This document shows, piece by piece, positions 8,765 through 18,206 of a stretch of DNA of 64,000 nt. Numbering within the stretch: the first letter of the stretch is position 1; every line of letters begins with the position of its first letter. The translations under genes were made by a program, and so were the position numbers. Source of the DNA: Zobellia roscoffensis (GTDB taxonomy: Bacteria > Bacteroidota > Bacteroidia > Flavobacteriales > Flavobacteriaceae); NCBI RefSeq assembly GCF_015330165.1, contig NZ_JADDXT010000002.1, positions 3,251,646-3,315,645 of the forward strand, read 5' to 3'. Under the pieces are notes generated by a model. That model was not told the DNA's origin, searched no databases, and was given only the letters and a program-made list of their open reading frames with translations.

Positions 8765-10414
8765 TTATAATGAGGCAATTAACTCTTCTAGATTATCGCT
8801 GCGCTGTAACCCCATTTTTTTACGCAGACGGTGTCGTGTAGTATGTACGGATTTTGTTGAAATGCCCAAAAGGCGAGCCATATCCTTACTGCTAAGATTT
8901 AACTTGATCAAAGCACAAATTTTTTGATCGGTTTGGCTTAGGTTAGGGTAGGTGGTATTTAGTTTTTCATAGAAATGCTTATTTACGTCCGTAAACCGTA
9001 ATTTAAACTCTTCCCAATTGTTAGCACTGCCCACAGAAATAGACTTCAATACCCTATTAATTTCAGAAACTTTTATATTTCCATTCTCTCCTCGTAATTC
9101 TGTTTTCAGCTTTTTTAAAAACTCGTCTTTTTCAACTAATTGTAGGGTGGAAGCAGCCAATTCTTTATTTTTGGTTTCCAGTAGTTGGTGTGCTTGCTCC
9201 ATTTCCAGAGCTTTGTTTTTTTGCATTAATCGTTTTTCAACTCTGTGTTTGGAACGAATGTGTTTTACATAAACAAAACCAATAATAATTACAAATATGA
9301 GCGAAGTACCCAAAATAATGCGTTGTAGTAATAAGATTTTATCTTGTTGCTCCAATTTTTCCAAGTGCTGCTGACGAATAACCTCCTGTTGCCGTTGTTT
9401 TTCTAGCCGGTATTCATTTTTAATTTCCATAAGGGAAACGTTATCTTGGCTTCTTCCATCAAAAAACTTTGCATTTAAGGTTCTGGCCTTGTTCAAGTAT
9501 CGGAACGCTTCTTCATAATCTTCTTTTAAATTATAGTTTTCCGCCATTTTCTCGTAGATGAACGGAGTAAAATCTATATGGCTCTGGTATTTGTCAGAAA
9601 TTGAGATTGCCTTTTTATAATATTCAATCGTCTTGTCTATATTACCTTGCTTCTGGTGAATAACGGCCCAATACGCATACACAAGTACTAAATAAGATGG
9701 TGAGTTTTGTTGGAACCATGGTTCTATTTCTTGGAGGGTCTGCATGGCCTCGTCATATTTTTTCTCTTCCCTTAGCACATAAGCTTCTTCAAACTTTATA
9801 AATGGCAGGGCAATTTTGTCCGGCACGTCTCCATAATAAATAAGGGCGCTGTCCAGATATTTTTTTGCTAGTTCAGGATCATCTAAGCCTCTATAGGTAT
9901 AGCTAAAAGTATAATAATTATGGGCTAATGAAGCTTTAGGCATCCTGCCTTTTTCTATTAGTTGCTTCATGATATCAAGAGACAACTGTAGATATTTAAG
10001 AGCTTCCTTTTTTCTTTTGTTGTAACTGTACATGGCTCCTAATCTTCGGTAAATGTGAGATTTCATTAGCATATTTTCAGAATTGTCAACTAATGTAAGG
10101 GCAGACCATACGGTTTCATAGGCCTTAGCATATTGAGCCTTGTGGCTATAGGCATCCATAAGTCTCAAGAGCGTCCATGCAGATTTTAATGTATCGCCTT
10201 TGATTAGGTTTTTTGAAACCGCCAATTTTAAGGAATCTATATTGTAGCCGTTATGCTGGGCGGTAAGCGTGTCTGTGTTTGTAATAGGAATATTTAAAGG
10301 AATGGAAGAATCTTGGGAATGGAGTTTAATCCCAAGAAATATCAGAAAACCGATGAGGAAGTAATGATGCATTAGCCTTTTTGTTTTAAATATTCTACCC
10401 AAATTTTTTACCAC
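8765..10414 (-). CDS. TPR sensor with transmembrane segment and C-terminal LuxR-type helix-turn-helix
   Basis: This is a one-component, membrane-spanning transcription regulator of a type common in Bacteroidota. An N-terminal signal or anchor segment (MHHYFLIGFLIFLGIKLHS, starting at Met15 of the 549-residue frame) precedes a periplasmic array of tetratricopeptide repeats (about residues 80-320). A coiled stretch, a transmembrane helix (IILGTSLIFVIIIGFVYV), another coiled coil and a DNA-binding domain with LSQTDQKICALIKLNLSSKDMA and STKSVHTTRHRLRKKM follow. No kinase or receiver domain is present. It is divergent from the GH29 gene, so it may control that gene or the agarase locus; this is inferred from position only. 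Confidence 0.8.
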   Translation of the reverse strand: MVKNLGRIFKTKRLMHHYFLIGFLIFLGIKLHSQDSSIPLNIPITNTDTLTAQHNGYNIDSLKLAVSKNLIKGDTLKSAWTLLRLMDAYSHKAQYAKAYETVWSALTLVDNSENMLMKSHIYRRLGAMYSYNKRKKEALKYLQLSLDIMKQLIEKGRMPKASLAHNYYTFSYTYRGLDDPELAKKYLDSALIYYGDVPDKIALPFIKFEEAYVLREEKKYDEAMQTLQEIEPWFQQNSPSYLVLVYAYWAVIHQKQGNIDKTIEYYKKAISISDKYQSHIDFTPFIYEKMAENYNLKEDYEEAFRYLNKARTLNAKFFDGRSQDNVSLMEIKNEYRLEKQRQQEVIRQQHLEKLEQQDKILLLQRIILGTSLIFVIIIGFVYVKHIRSKHRVEKRLMQKNKALEMEQAHQLLETKNKELAASTLQLVEKDEFLKKLKTELRGENGNIKVSEINRVLKSISVGSANNWEEFKLRFTDVNKHFYEKLNTTYPNLSQTDQKICALIKLNLSSKDMARLLGISTKSVHTTRHRLRKKMGLQRSDNLEELIASL

Positions 10415-10833
10415 AATAATAAATGAAACTTTGTTTTAAAATCATATTCTATTTAAAATAGAAAGATAGGGTGACACCAAGTGTAACCAATTTCTTCTAT
10501 TTATCAAAATAATCTAGGTATCCTATCTTGTATGAAGTTTATTGAAAAGGCAACATTTAGAATTATAAAGCCATATAAAATACTGCCTTGGAAGGCTTAA
10601 GAATAGTAGATAGTAGGAATAATCTTAAAATGTTTATTTGATGCATAATTCATTTATAATTGGATAAGAAATGTTGAATAAGGCCAGTTTTCACCGTTAA
10701 ATTGAACTTTACATAAACTCAACACTGCGTAATGAAGACATTTGTTGTATTAAAAATACCCGATAAATTTTAATTTTAGAAGTTGAGAACCTTCTATTAG
10801 GAGGTATTAATTGTTGATGAAAATTTCAGAATT
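10415..10833. promoter_or_regulatory. Divergent intergenic region between the TPR-LuxR gene and GH29
   Basis: These 419 AT-rich bases should hold promoters for both divergent genes. Seen in it: a perfect 17-base palindrome (ttctattt, A, aaatagaa) at 10447-10463, and CATTTGTT at 10739-10746, a word that recurs at 12481, 12500 and 26927. I could not find a convincing TTG/TAnnTTTG Bacteroidota promoter pair by eye. Confidence 0.4.
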
Positions 10834-10837
10834 ATGA
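10799..10837 (+). promoter_or_regulatory. Shine-Dalgarno-like AGGAGGT and six-codon mini-ORF overlapping the GH29 start
   Basis: AGGAGGT at 10799-10805 stands 11 bases before an ATG at 10817. That ATG opens a six-codon frame (MKISEL) whose TGA stop at 10835-10837 overlaps the GH29 ATG as ATGA. The arrangement would permit translational coupling. Strong Shine-Dalgarno sequences are unusual in this phylum, so it may be fortuitous. Confidence 0.35.
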
Positions 10838-12354
10838 GAACGTTGTTTTTGGTATTTGTTTGGATGATAGTAAGTGTAGGTACTGCTCAAGAGAGAAGTT
10901 ATGAAGCAGATTGGCAATCCTTAAAAAACCATAAAACACCCGAATGGTTTCGTGATGCAAAATTTGGTATTTATTGCCACTGGGGGCCTTATTCCGTTCC
11001 CGCCTATGAAAATGAATGGTATTCTCATTGGATGTATACTTCGCCAGATAATCCGGAATATAAACAAGGAAAACGTTTTTATGAGCACCATACACAAACC
11101 TATGGCCCCTTAAACGAGTTTGGGTACAAAGATTTTATTCCCATGTTCAAGGCTGAAAAATTTGATGCAACAGAATGGGCAGACCTATTTGAAAAAGCCG
11201 GAGCAAAATTTGCAGGACCAGTGTCCGAACATGCAGATGGTTTTGCCATGTGGGATAGTAAACTCACCCGTTGGAATGCTAAAAATATGGGGCCCAAACG
11301 GGATATAATGGGGGAATTGGCAAAAGAAATAAGAAAGCGGGACATGAAATTTATAGCCACATATCACCGTCAATGGCTTTTTGGATGGTTTCCTACATGG
11401 GATGAATCTACTGATGCGGCGGATCCACAATATGCAGATTTATATGGGCCAAAATTAAAGAAAGGAGATTTTCAGTATCCATTGAGCACCAAAGAAATTG
11501 ATGAAGGTTCCGACCGTTATTACCCAGTGGGTGATAAAAAATTTAATGAAGATTGGTTGGCTAGGTTAAAGGAGGTAATAGATAATTATAATCCGGATTT
11601 AGTCTGGTTTGATAATAAGATGGATGTTATTGATGAAGCTTATAGAAAAGAGTTTCTTTCCTATTACTATAACCATGGTGTAAAGAACAATCAAGAAGTA
11701 GTGGCTACTTATAAATTCTATGATTTTGTAAAAGGCACCGCGGTTTTAGATGTGGAGCGAGCTAGAATGAGCGAAATGAAAGATTTTCCATGGCTTACGG
11801 ATGATTCTATTGATTGGAAAGCCTGGAGCGATATTAGCAATCCTGACTATAAAAGCGCCAATCGTATTATAGATTTTTTAGTAGATGTTGTTAGCAAAAA
11901 TGGTTGCTTGTTATTGAATATTACACCTAAGGCTAACGGAGAAATACCGCAAGAGGTGCAAGACCGTCTTTTAGAAATAGGGAAGTGGCTAGATCAAAAC
12001 GGCGAGGCTATTTATGGTACACGGCCATGGGAGGTATATGGAGAAGGGCCGGCAAAGGTAGTTGAAGGACATTTAAGTGAACGTAAAAACTCTGATAATA
12101 CGGCAGAGGACATCAGGTTTACGAAAAAAGGAGAAACTTTGTACGCCATACAGTTAGATTGGCCAAAGTCTGGAGAAACAGTTATTAAAACCTTGGGCAA
12201 GGAAAATAAATTACTTCAAAAGAAAATTAAGTCTATTGAACTACTTGGAACTTCACAAAAATTAGAGTTCGTAAGAAAATTAAATGGTCTACACATAAGT
12301 TTACCAAAAACACCGGTTGGCGAACATGCTTTTGTATTTAAAATCAATTTTTAA
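10834..12354 (+). CDS. GH29 family alpha-L-fucosidase-type glycoside hydrolase
   Basis: An exported retaining exo-glycosidase of 506 residues with a signal peptide ending near SVGTAQ. The GH29 core is clear: WFRDAKFGIYCHWGPYSVPA, EWYSHWMYTS, FKAEKFDATEWADLFEKAGAKF and SEHADGFAMWDS. DLVWFDN contains the probable nucleophile Asp260. TPKANGEIPQEVQDRLLEIGKWL leads into a C-terminal beta-sandwich. The acid/base residue of GH29 is not conserved in position and I do not assign it. It precedes the agarase-type SusCD operon. The substrate could be L-fucose, or alpha-L-linked galactose or a related sugar of red-algal galactans; the sequence does not decide. Confidence 0.88.
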   Translation: MRTLFLVFVWMIVSVGTAQERSYEADWQSLKNHKTPEWFRDAKFGIYCHWGPYSVPAYENEWYSHWMYTSPDNPEYKQGKRFYEHHTQTYGPLNEFGYKDFIPMFKAEKFDATEWADLFEKAGAKFAGPVSEHADGFAMWDSKLTRWNAKNMGPKRDIMGELAKEIRKRDMKFIATYHRQWLFGWFPTWDESTDAADPQYADLYGPKLKKGDFQYPLSTKEIDEGSDRYYPVGDKKFNEDWLARLKEVIDNYNPDLVWFDNKMDVIDEAYRKEFLSYYYNHGVKNNQEVVATYKFYDFVKGTAVLDVERARMSEMKDFPWLTDDSIDWKAWSDISNPDYKSANRIIDFLVDVVSKNGCLLLNITPKANGEIPQEVQDRLLEIGKWLDQNGEAIYGTRPWEVYGEGPAKVVEGHLSERKNSDNTAEDIRFTKKGETLYAIQLDWPKSGETVIKTLGKENKLLQKKIKSIELLGTSQKLEFVRKLNGLHISLPKTPVGEHAFVFKINF

Positions 12355-12474
12355 GTATAGAAGTAAACAGTCTTTGAATAGAATATTATGAACATTTTTC
12401 TCTAATTGTGTTTTTGATAGACTAAAACCTAAGCTACACTAAATCAGGTTAGAGATTAATCTATTCACGGAGTA

Positions 12475-12507
12475 AAAAACCATTTGTTCCGCGAAAAACC
12501 ATTTGTT
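12475..12507 (+). repeat. Direct repeat AAAAACCATTTGTT, two copies 19 bases apart
   Basis: Identical 14-mers lie at 12475-12488 and 12494-12507. The spacing is just under two helical turns, so a dimeric regulator could bind both. The core CATTTGTT also occurs at 10739 and 26927 in other intergenic regions of the window. Confidence 0.55.
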
Positions 12508-12746
12508 ATACTCAAATTAGAGATGCATATTTCTATTTCAATACGATTATTTCAAGTTATTGTAGACGTTGCATTTGATTGCGTAAAAAAGGACTTTATA
12601 CCATGTTCGTTAGGTTTCAGGAGTCTAAATCTGGCTTTTTAAGGCGGTGAACTCATAAAATTTTAACATTTCAAAAATGATGCTTGTTGTAGTGTTGTAA
12701 TTTCTTTCGTCTTTTAATATAATCAATATGTATAGGGGGTTAAAGG

Positions 12747-12790
12747 TGTCAAGTTGACAATTATTTTGATTTTGTCAAGTTTTTGTCAAG
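12747..12790 (+). promoter_or_regulatory. Cluster of TGTCAAG elements with palindrome TGTCAAgTTGACA
   Basis: TGTCAAG occurs at 12747, 12773 and 12784. The first copy is half of a perfect 13-base palindrome, TGTCAAGTTGACA (12747-12759). It lies about 450 bases before the susC start. Clustering and symmetry suggest an operator, but no binding protein is known to me. Confidence 0.45.
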
Positions 12791-12919
12791 CGCCTTTTTT
12801 AGGAGTAAATTAACAATATCTCTATTTTGGACACCAATTACAGTGTATATGGAAATTTATAGCACACTTAATTGGTAATCTAATAAACAAACTTTACTCA
12901 TTTTAAACCAACTCATTTT

Positions 12920-12997
12920 ATGAAAAGAAAAATTCACTCGCCCCTCAAGAATGCACCACCTATTTCTTATAAGGTATTTCTCAAGATGTATTTCTAA
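12920..12997 (+). CDS. Possible 25-residue leader peptide upstream of susC
   Basis: An ATG at 12920 opens a frame reading MKRKIHSPLKNAPPISYKVF and ending FLKMYF before TAA. The basic start followed by hydrophobic residues resembles the first part of a SusC N-terminus. It could therefore be a leader peptide or the relic of a former start. It is 237 bases ahead of the real susC ATG. Evidence is weak. Confidence 0.25.
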   Translation: MKRKIHSPLKNAPPISYKVFLKMYF

Positions 12998-13073
12998 AAA
13001 AAACAATGAAGACCTAGTGTTCATTTCCTTTTGAACAGATAAAAAACTTTTATAAAAATCAATTCATCAGTTC

Positions 13074-13089
13074 GGAGGTGTAAGCCTCC
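13074..13089 (+). promoter_or_regulatory. Small hairpin in the susC leader
   Basis: GGAGGT-GTAA-GCCTCC forms a six-pair stem with a GNRA-type loop, about 145 bases before the susC start. No T-run follows, so it is not an ordinary terminator. It may shape the leader RNA. Confidence 0.35.
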
Positions 13090-13234
13090 AATCGAGAGGA
13101 GTAGAATTTTAGGTCTAAGATTTAATGAAGCAAGAAATTAATGGTAGGAAAAAAGTAAAGACTATCGTATTAAATAAGGTTTGTCCTACTAGCTGTTTTC
13201 ATTAGGTCATTTTAATATTTAACAAGAAAATTAT

Positions 13235-16200
13235 ATGAATTTCAAACACATTTTTCATTTTAAATCCCACGCTTTCCACTTGGGGTTGTTCATGGTCTTT
13301 TGTCTTAGTACAGTGGCAGCACAATCTCAAACAGTAAGTGGAACGGTATCGGCCGATGATGCGCCGTTACCAGGAGTAAGTGTCGTGGTCAAAGGAACCA
13401 ACAACGGAACAGTTACAGATTTTGACGGTCTGTACACCATAAACGCAGAATCTAATGCAATTTTAGTATTCAGTTATATTGGTTTTAAGGAACGGGAAAT
13501 AGCGGTTAGCGGTAAGCAAACCGTTAACGTTATAATGCAAGAAGATGTATCTGCATTAGAAGAAGTAGTGGTCATAGGATATGGGGCACAAAAAAAGAAG
13601 GAGTTGACAGGAGCGGTAGCTCAGGTGAAATCAGAAGAATTATTAAAAACAGCAACATCAGATATTGGTGCCGCGTTACAGGGGCAGATTGCGGGTGTAA
13701 ACGTAACCTCAAGTTCTGGGGCTCCGGGAGCGGAAGCGAATGTAATGATTCGTGGACTTACTTCTATTAATGGAGCTAATAGACCTCTTTATGTAGTAGA
13801 CGGGATTCCTTTTGATGGCGACCCAAAATTGAGTATCAATGAAATAGAAACCATAGATGTTTTAAAAGATGGGGCTTCGGCTGCTATCTATGGTACTAGA
13901 GGTGCCGCAGGTGTAATTTTAATTACTACCAAGAAAGGTAAAGAAGGCCAGATGAAAATAGCTATAGATAGTTATTATGGTTTGCAACATATTACTTCGG
14001 CAACGCCACTACTTAATGTTGAGGATAAATTATACGTTCAGTTTTTACAGGGTGCAGCGTTGAACAATAGTAGCTATGGTAACACTTGGACAACTATTGA
14101 GCAAAGTCCACATTTCCTTACCAATAATACAGATTTGGTAAACGTTATTCAAAATGATATGGCGCCTGTTCAAAACCATAGCCTAACGCTCTCAGGTGGT
14201 AAAGATGGCCTTACCTATAACGTAACGGGTAACTATTTTGACCAAGAAGGTGTCATTATTAATTCTGGTTATGATCGTTTTAATGTTAGGGCTAATACGC
14301 AATTTGTAAAAGGAAAATGGAATATAACAACAGGTCTGTCTTTTAGAGTAGAAAATAGAGAGCATGCACCATGGGGCTTATTGAGAGACGCTATAAAATA
14401 TACTTCTTACAGTCCAAATATAGATCCTGGTTCTAGTATTTTAGACAATGCAGGGGCAGGAGGTAATGGAGCCACCAATATATCTTACTTGGGATATAGG
14501 TTTTTACAAGAGGATAACCAAGAGAACAATTATTTTGATGGAAATTTAAGTCTGACCTACAGTTTTACCAATAACTTGAAATTTACTTCAAGAATAGCAA
14601 CGAGTTATGATAATGGAACTAGAATTACAATCAACCCTAAATTTACGGCATACAGGGATGATGGAACCGAAGTAACTTCACAACGTTCAAAAGTTAGGAA
14701 CCTAAGTTCTCTTGCCAAGAAGTTTACTTGGGAGAATATATTGAATTATCAGAAAAGCTTTGGTGATCACAATATCAATTTCACAGGGGTATATTCTTCG
14801 GAAAAGTATAATTATTCAGAATTTTTTGCGGAGAAAAGTGATTTGGCTTCTAATGATGTAACGGTGTTAAATGGGGCAACATCAGATCCAAATGTGGGAT
14901 CAGGAAACAATCAATGGACTCAAAATCGCGAGAGCACGTTAATTGGTATGTTGGCACGACTGCAATACAATTACAAAGGAAAATATTTGTTAAGCGGAGC
15001 GGTTAGAAGAGATGGGTCTTCTCGTTTTAAAGAAGAGCCTTGGGGGGTGTTTCCTTCTGTTTCCGCAGGATGGAATGTATCTGACGAAAACTTCTGGGAC
15101 CCATTAAAGAATACGGTTTCTTCATTTAAGTTAAGAGCAAGTAGGGGAACTACCGGTAACCAAGGTATTGCTGATTATTCATACACGCCAACTATTACAT
15201 TGGATAATGATTACGTGTTGGGGACGGGAACTAATCAAACCTTGCTTTTAGGAGCTAGCCAGACAGGTTTTGCAAATCCAAAAGTACGTTGGGAAACTTC
15301 GGTATCCTTGAATGCCGGTTTTGATATGGGCTTCTTCGATAATAAGTTGACACTTTCGGGAGATATATACGAAACCAAGAAAGAAGATATGTTATTTCCT
15401 GTTTTATTACCTCCAACTGCTGGGGGTGGGAATAACGCAGAAGTAGTTTTAAATGTAGGTGATATGACCAATAAGGGGGTAGAGTTTGCAATGAACTATC
15501 GCCACTCAGGTAAATTATCGTGGAACGCCGGTTTCACCTATACTCGAAATGATAACATTATTACCAAAATGAGCGGTAGTAACAAAATTATATATTTTGA
15601 TGATAGTAGTATTTCTGGGCATGATAATGACAACGATTATGTTTCGGCCTTAGCAGAAGGCTATGAAGGTGGAGCTTTCTTTCTTGTAAAGACAGATGGA
15701 ACCATAAAAACAGAGGAAGAGTTGGTTACGTACCAAGCCATTGTTCCTGATGCGAAAATTGGCGATTTAAAGTATGTTGATTTTGATAAAAATGGAACTA
15801 TAGATATTGGAGACCGTCAGTACATGGGTAGTGGTACTCCCGATTTTGAAATGGGTTTCAACTTTTCCGCCTATTACAAAGCACTTGATTTCTCTATGCA
15901 ATGGTACGGATCCTTCGGTGCTGAAATCATTAACGGTAATAAAGCCTTGGCTTATAAGGTGGGTAACCACCAAGACTTGGTATACCAATGGACACCACAA
16001 AACAACACGTCAGACATTCCCGTAAACAGAAATGCAACCCATAACAATTATAGAGGACAGACGGATTATTGGTTGGACGATGGCACTTTCGTAAGGTTAC
16101 GTAATATTTCCTTAGGGTATACGGTTCCAAGAGATTATACAGAAAAATTGGGGGTCACAAAATTTAGAATTTATGTGGCAGCTCAAAATCCACTTACCAT

Positions 16201-16321
16201 AACCAAGTATGATGGTTATGATCCAGAAGTTGGTAACAACGGTCTTAGTACCCGTGGTATTGATCAGGGTACGTATCCGGTAAGTTCACAGATACGAACC
16301 GGACTTCAAATTGAATTTTAA
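13235..16321 (+). CDS. SusC-like TonB-dependent outer-membrane transporter (agarase locus)
   Basis: A 1028-residue oligosaccharide importer working with the SusD lipoprotein at the outer membrane. The order is: signal peptide ending near TVAAQS, a carboxypeptidase-D regulatory-like domain (VSGTVSADDAPLPGVSV, GTVTDFDGLYTI), the plug domain from EEVVVIGYGAQKKKELTGAV through GGRGAAGVILITTKKG-like sequence (here GTRGAAGVILITTKKG), then a 22-strand barrel ending in an aromatic-terminated strand (RTGLQIEF). There is no STN domain, so FecR/anti-sigma control is unlikely. Its stop overlaps by one base the first ATG of the following frame. The substrate is probably an agar-type oligosaccharide, inferred from the agarase two genes after SusD. 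Confidence 0.93.
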   Translation: MNFKHIFHFKSHAFHLGLFMVFCLSTVAAQSQTVSGTVSADDAPLPGVSVVVKGTNNGTVTDFDGLYTINAESNAILVFSYIGFKEREIAVSGKQTVNVIMQEDVSALEEVVVIGYGAQKKKELTGAVAQVKSEELLKTATSDIGAALQGQIAGVNVTSSSGAPGAEANVMIRGLTSINGANRPLYVVDGIPFDGDPKLSINEIETIDVLKDGASAAIYGTRGAAGVILITTKKGKEGQMKIAIDSYYGLQHITSATPLLNVEDKLYVQFLQGAALNNSSYGNTWTTIEQSPHFLTNNTDLVNVIQNDMAPVQNHSLTLSGGKDGLTYNVTGNYFDQEGVIINSGYDRFNVRANTQFVKGKWNITTGLSFRVENREHAPWGLLRDAIKYTSYSPNIDPGSSILDNAGAGGNGATNISYLGYRFLQEDNQENNYFDGNLSLTYSFTNNLKFTSRIATSYDNGTRITINPKFTAYRDDGTEVTSQRSKVRNLSSLAKKFTWENILNYQKSFGDHNINFTGVYSSEKYNYSEFFAEKSDLASNDVTVLNGATSDPNVGSGNNQWTQNRESTLIGMLARLQYNYKGKYLLSGAVRRDGSSRFKEEPWGVFPSVSAGWNVSDENFWDPLKNTVSSFKLRASRGTTGNQGIADYSYTPTITLDNDYVLGTGTNQTLLLGASQTGFANPKVRWETSVSLNAGFDMGFFDNKLTLSGDIYETKKEDMLFPVLLPPTAGGGNNAEVVLNVGDMTNKGVEFAMNYRHSGKLSWNAGFTYTRNDNIITKMSGSNKIIYFDDSSISGHDNDNDYVSALAEGYEGGAFFLVKTDGTIKTEEELVTYQAIVPDAKIGDLKYVDFDKNGTIDIGDRQYMGSGTPDFEMGFNFSAYYKALDFSMQWYGSFGAEIINGNKALAYKVGNHQDLVYQWTPQNNTSDIPVNRNATHNNYRGQTDYWLDDGTFVRLRNISLGYTVPRDYTEKLGVTKFRIYVAAQNPLTITKYDGYDPEVGNNGLSTRGIDQGTYPVSSQIRTGLQIEF

Positions 16322-16377
16322 TGAAATTTAAAATGAAGATGAACAATTCCGATAAAAAAAATGAAAAAATAAGAGTT

Positions 16378-18144
16378 ATGAAAACAACGATAACAAAACG
16401 GCTACTTTTTATACTGGCACCTATGTTGGCAATTTTGGGCTGTTCAGATGATTTTCTGGAACAGACCAATCCAAATCAAATTTCTACAGAAACTTTTTGG
16501 AAGGATAATAAAGATTTAGAGCAAGGGCTTATTGCTACGTACAAAGGTTTTGCCAATGCCAATACAATAAATTTAGTAGGCGAACTTGCAAGAACGGATT
16601 TAGCATGGTCCAGTGGATACCAACGCCCTAATAATACAAATGAGTATTACTTACAGGTTTTTAATGATGCATCTTCTGTGCCTAATAATAAGTGGAGCGC
16701 AAACTACACTGCAATTTTTAGAGCTAATCAAGTTATTGAAGCAGCAGCTGCTTTAGAAGAAACCTACACCACGGAAAAAGAGAAAGAAGATGGGCTGATT
16801 ATTCTAGCACAAGCGCGGTTCTTAAGGGGGTACATGTATTTTAATCTTTACAATTCTTATAATGGGGGTGCAGTGCCCATTTATGATTTTGTACCTATAG
16901 AAGAAAGTGAGTTTTATCAATCGGTATCATCTGCTGAAGATGTTAAGAATTTTTATATAGAAGATTTATTATTCGCCGCAGATAATTTACCTATAAAATG
17001 GGAAGGTAATGACCAAGGGAGAGTAACGGCAGGTGCTGCTATTGCAGTCTTGGGACAGTCCTTCTTATATGAAGGTGATTATGAAGGAGCCTCTGTGCTT
17101 TTTAAAAGTTTGATAGATAATTTTGGATATTCTTTAACCCCGAACATCGGGAGTAATTTCACCACCATGGACGAGTTCAATGAAGAATCTATTCTAGAAG
17201 TAGGTTATTCTTTAGAATTTAAAAATGAATTAGGTCCTTGGGATGGTAGAGACGTTGCAAATACAGCATACGTTAGACAATTCACTGGTGGAGCTGGTAC
17301 ATGGTTTGGAGCAGTAGTTGCTAACTGGTTGATTTTAAAATATAGAAATGAGCCCTTAGATTTTTCTGATTCAAGAAACAAGATTATAGATGAAGAGGGT
17401 AATGAAAGTTTTAGAAAATTCAGTCTAAGAACATCATGGTCCGTAGCCTTAGTTGATGATAAGGATATGGGATACTACTTAAGAGATGAAACTGGGCAGG
17501 CTTCAAACTTTAATGTTCGTATGACTGCTTTTTGGAGAAAACACACCAATTGGGACATTACACGATCAGAAGAAGAATTATCTCCAGGAAAAGTTAGATC
17601 AGGTGTGAACGAGCGTTTAATTCGTTTGGCTGAAATTTATCTGCAGTATGCAGAATGCCAAATAAAATTAGGTAATGTAGACGAAGCTTTGGTCTACATT
17701 AATAGAGTACGAAGAAGATCGGGTGTTCAGTTGTTAGGCCTGAACGGTACGGGTGAATTTCCGGCCAATGACCATGACAATAAGATGTACGATGAACAAA
17801 CGTTAATGGAACATTTAATGTATACAGAGTTGCCATTGGAGCTTTCGGCAGAAGGAGATGGTAACCGTAATATTGACCTTAGAAGGTGGGGCGTAAAAGC
17901 ACAACGCTTTCAAGAGCTTGCTCAAAAGAGATATACTGCTGATCATTATGAACTATTAGATGAAAAGGGTGAAAAAGTAACCAGATGGGCTTCAATAGTA
18001 AAAGAACTTCCTGCTGGAGACCCAGATATTGATGAGAATTGGAATGAATTTCAAGAAGCAGCGGCGAACTATAATCCAGCATTGCATGCCTATTGGCCTT
18101 TGCCTAATACAGAAATTATATCTAACCCGCAGTTGGGTAATTAA
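16378..18144 (+). CDS. SusD-like glycan-binding lipoprotein (agarase locus)
   Basis: This surface lipoprotein forms the lid of the SusC transporter. From the ATG at 16378 (MKTTITKRLLF) it has 588 residues, with a lipobox LAILGC and Cys22. An in-frame ATG at 16321 would add 19 charged residues before the signal peptide and is disfavoured. The C-terminal RagB/SusD domain is recognisable: RLAEIYLQYAECQIKLGNVDEA, INRVRRRSG, the LMYTELPLELSAEGDGNRNIDLRRW block, and ending YWPLPNTEIISNPQL. It lies directly after susC and before the surface glycan-binding protein. Confidence 0.92.
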   Translation: MKTTITKRLLFILAPMLAILGCSDDFLEQTNPNQISTETFWKDNKDLEQGLIATYKGFANANTINLVGELARTDLAWSSGYQRPNNTNEYYLQVFNDASSVPNNKWSANYTAIFRANQVIEAAAALEETYTTEKEKEDGLIILAQARFLRGYMYFNLYNSYNGGAVPIYDFVPIEESEFYQSVSSAEDVKNFYIEDLLFAADNLPIKWEGNDQGRVTAGAAIAVLGQSFLYEGDYEGASVLFKSLIDNFGYSLTPNIGSNFTTMDEFNEESILEVGYSLEFKNELGPWDGRDVANTAYVRQFTGGAGTWFGAVVANWLILKYRNEPLDFSDSRNKIIDEEGNESFRKFSLRTSWSVALVDDKDMGYYLRDETGQASNFNVRMTAFWRKHTNWDITRSEEELSPGKVRSGVNERLIRLAEIYLQYAECQIKLGNVDEALVYINRVRRRSGVQLLGLNGTGEFPANDHDNKMYDEQTLMEHLMYTELPLELSAEGDGNRNIDLRRWGVKAQRFQELAQKRYTADHYELLDEKGEKVTRWASIVKELPAGDPDIDENWNEFQEAAANYNPALHAYWPLPNTEIISNPQLGN

Positions 18145-18206
18145 TGTATAATTCTGATTAAAGTTCACAAATAAAATGCAAAAACAAGAAATTTAAAAAG
18201 TATAAA

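Larger units (their letters stand above)
12355..13234. promoter_or_regulatory. Long leader and control region upstream of the first susC
   Basis: These 880 bases contain no long gene. They hold a tandem AAAAACCATTTGTT repeat, a TGTCAAG cluster with a palindrome, a 25-codon open frame and a small GNRA-type hairpin, each listed separately. No clear terminator follows GH29, so read-through into susC is possible. Confidence 0.5.

Noticed and set aside
10447..10463. Palindrome TTCTATTT-A-AAATAGAA as an operator
   Set aside because: It is made only of A/T apart from one pair, so it can easily arise by chance here; noted in the region entry but not raised as a finding.
12828..12840. CTATTTTGG as a -7 promoter element before the first susC
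   Set aside because: It is one base short of TAnnTTTG and has no properly spaced TTG element that I could confirm.
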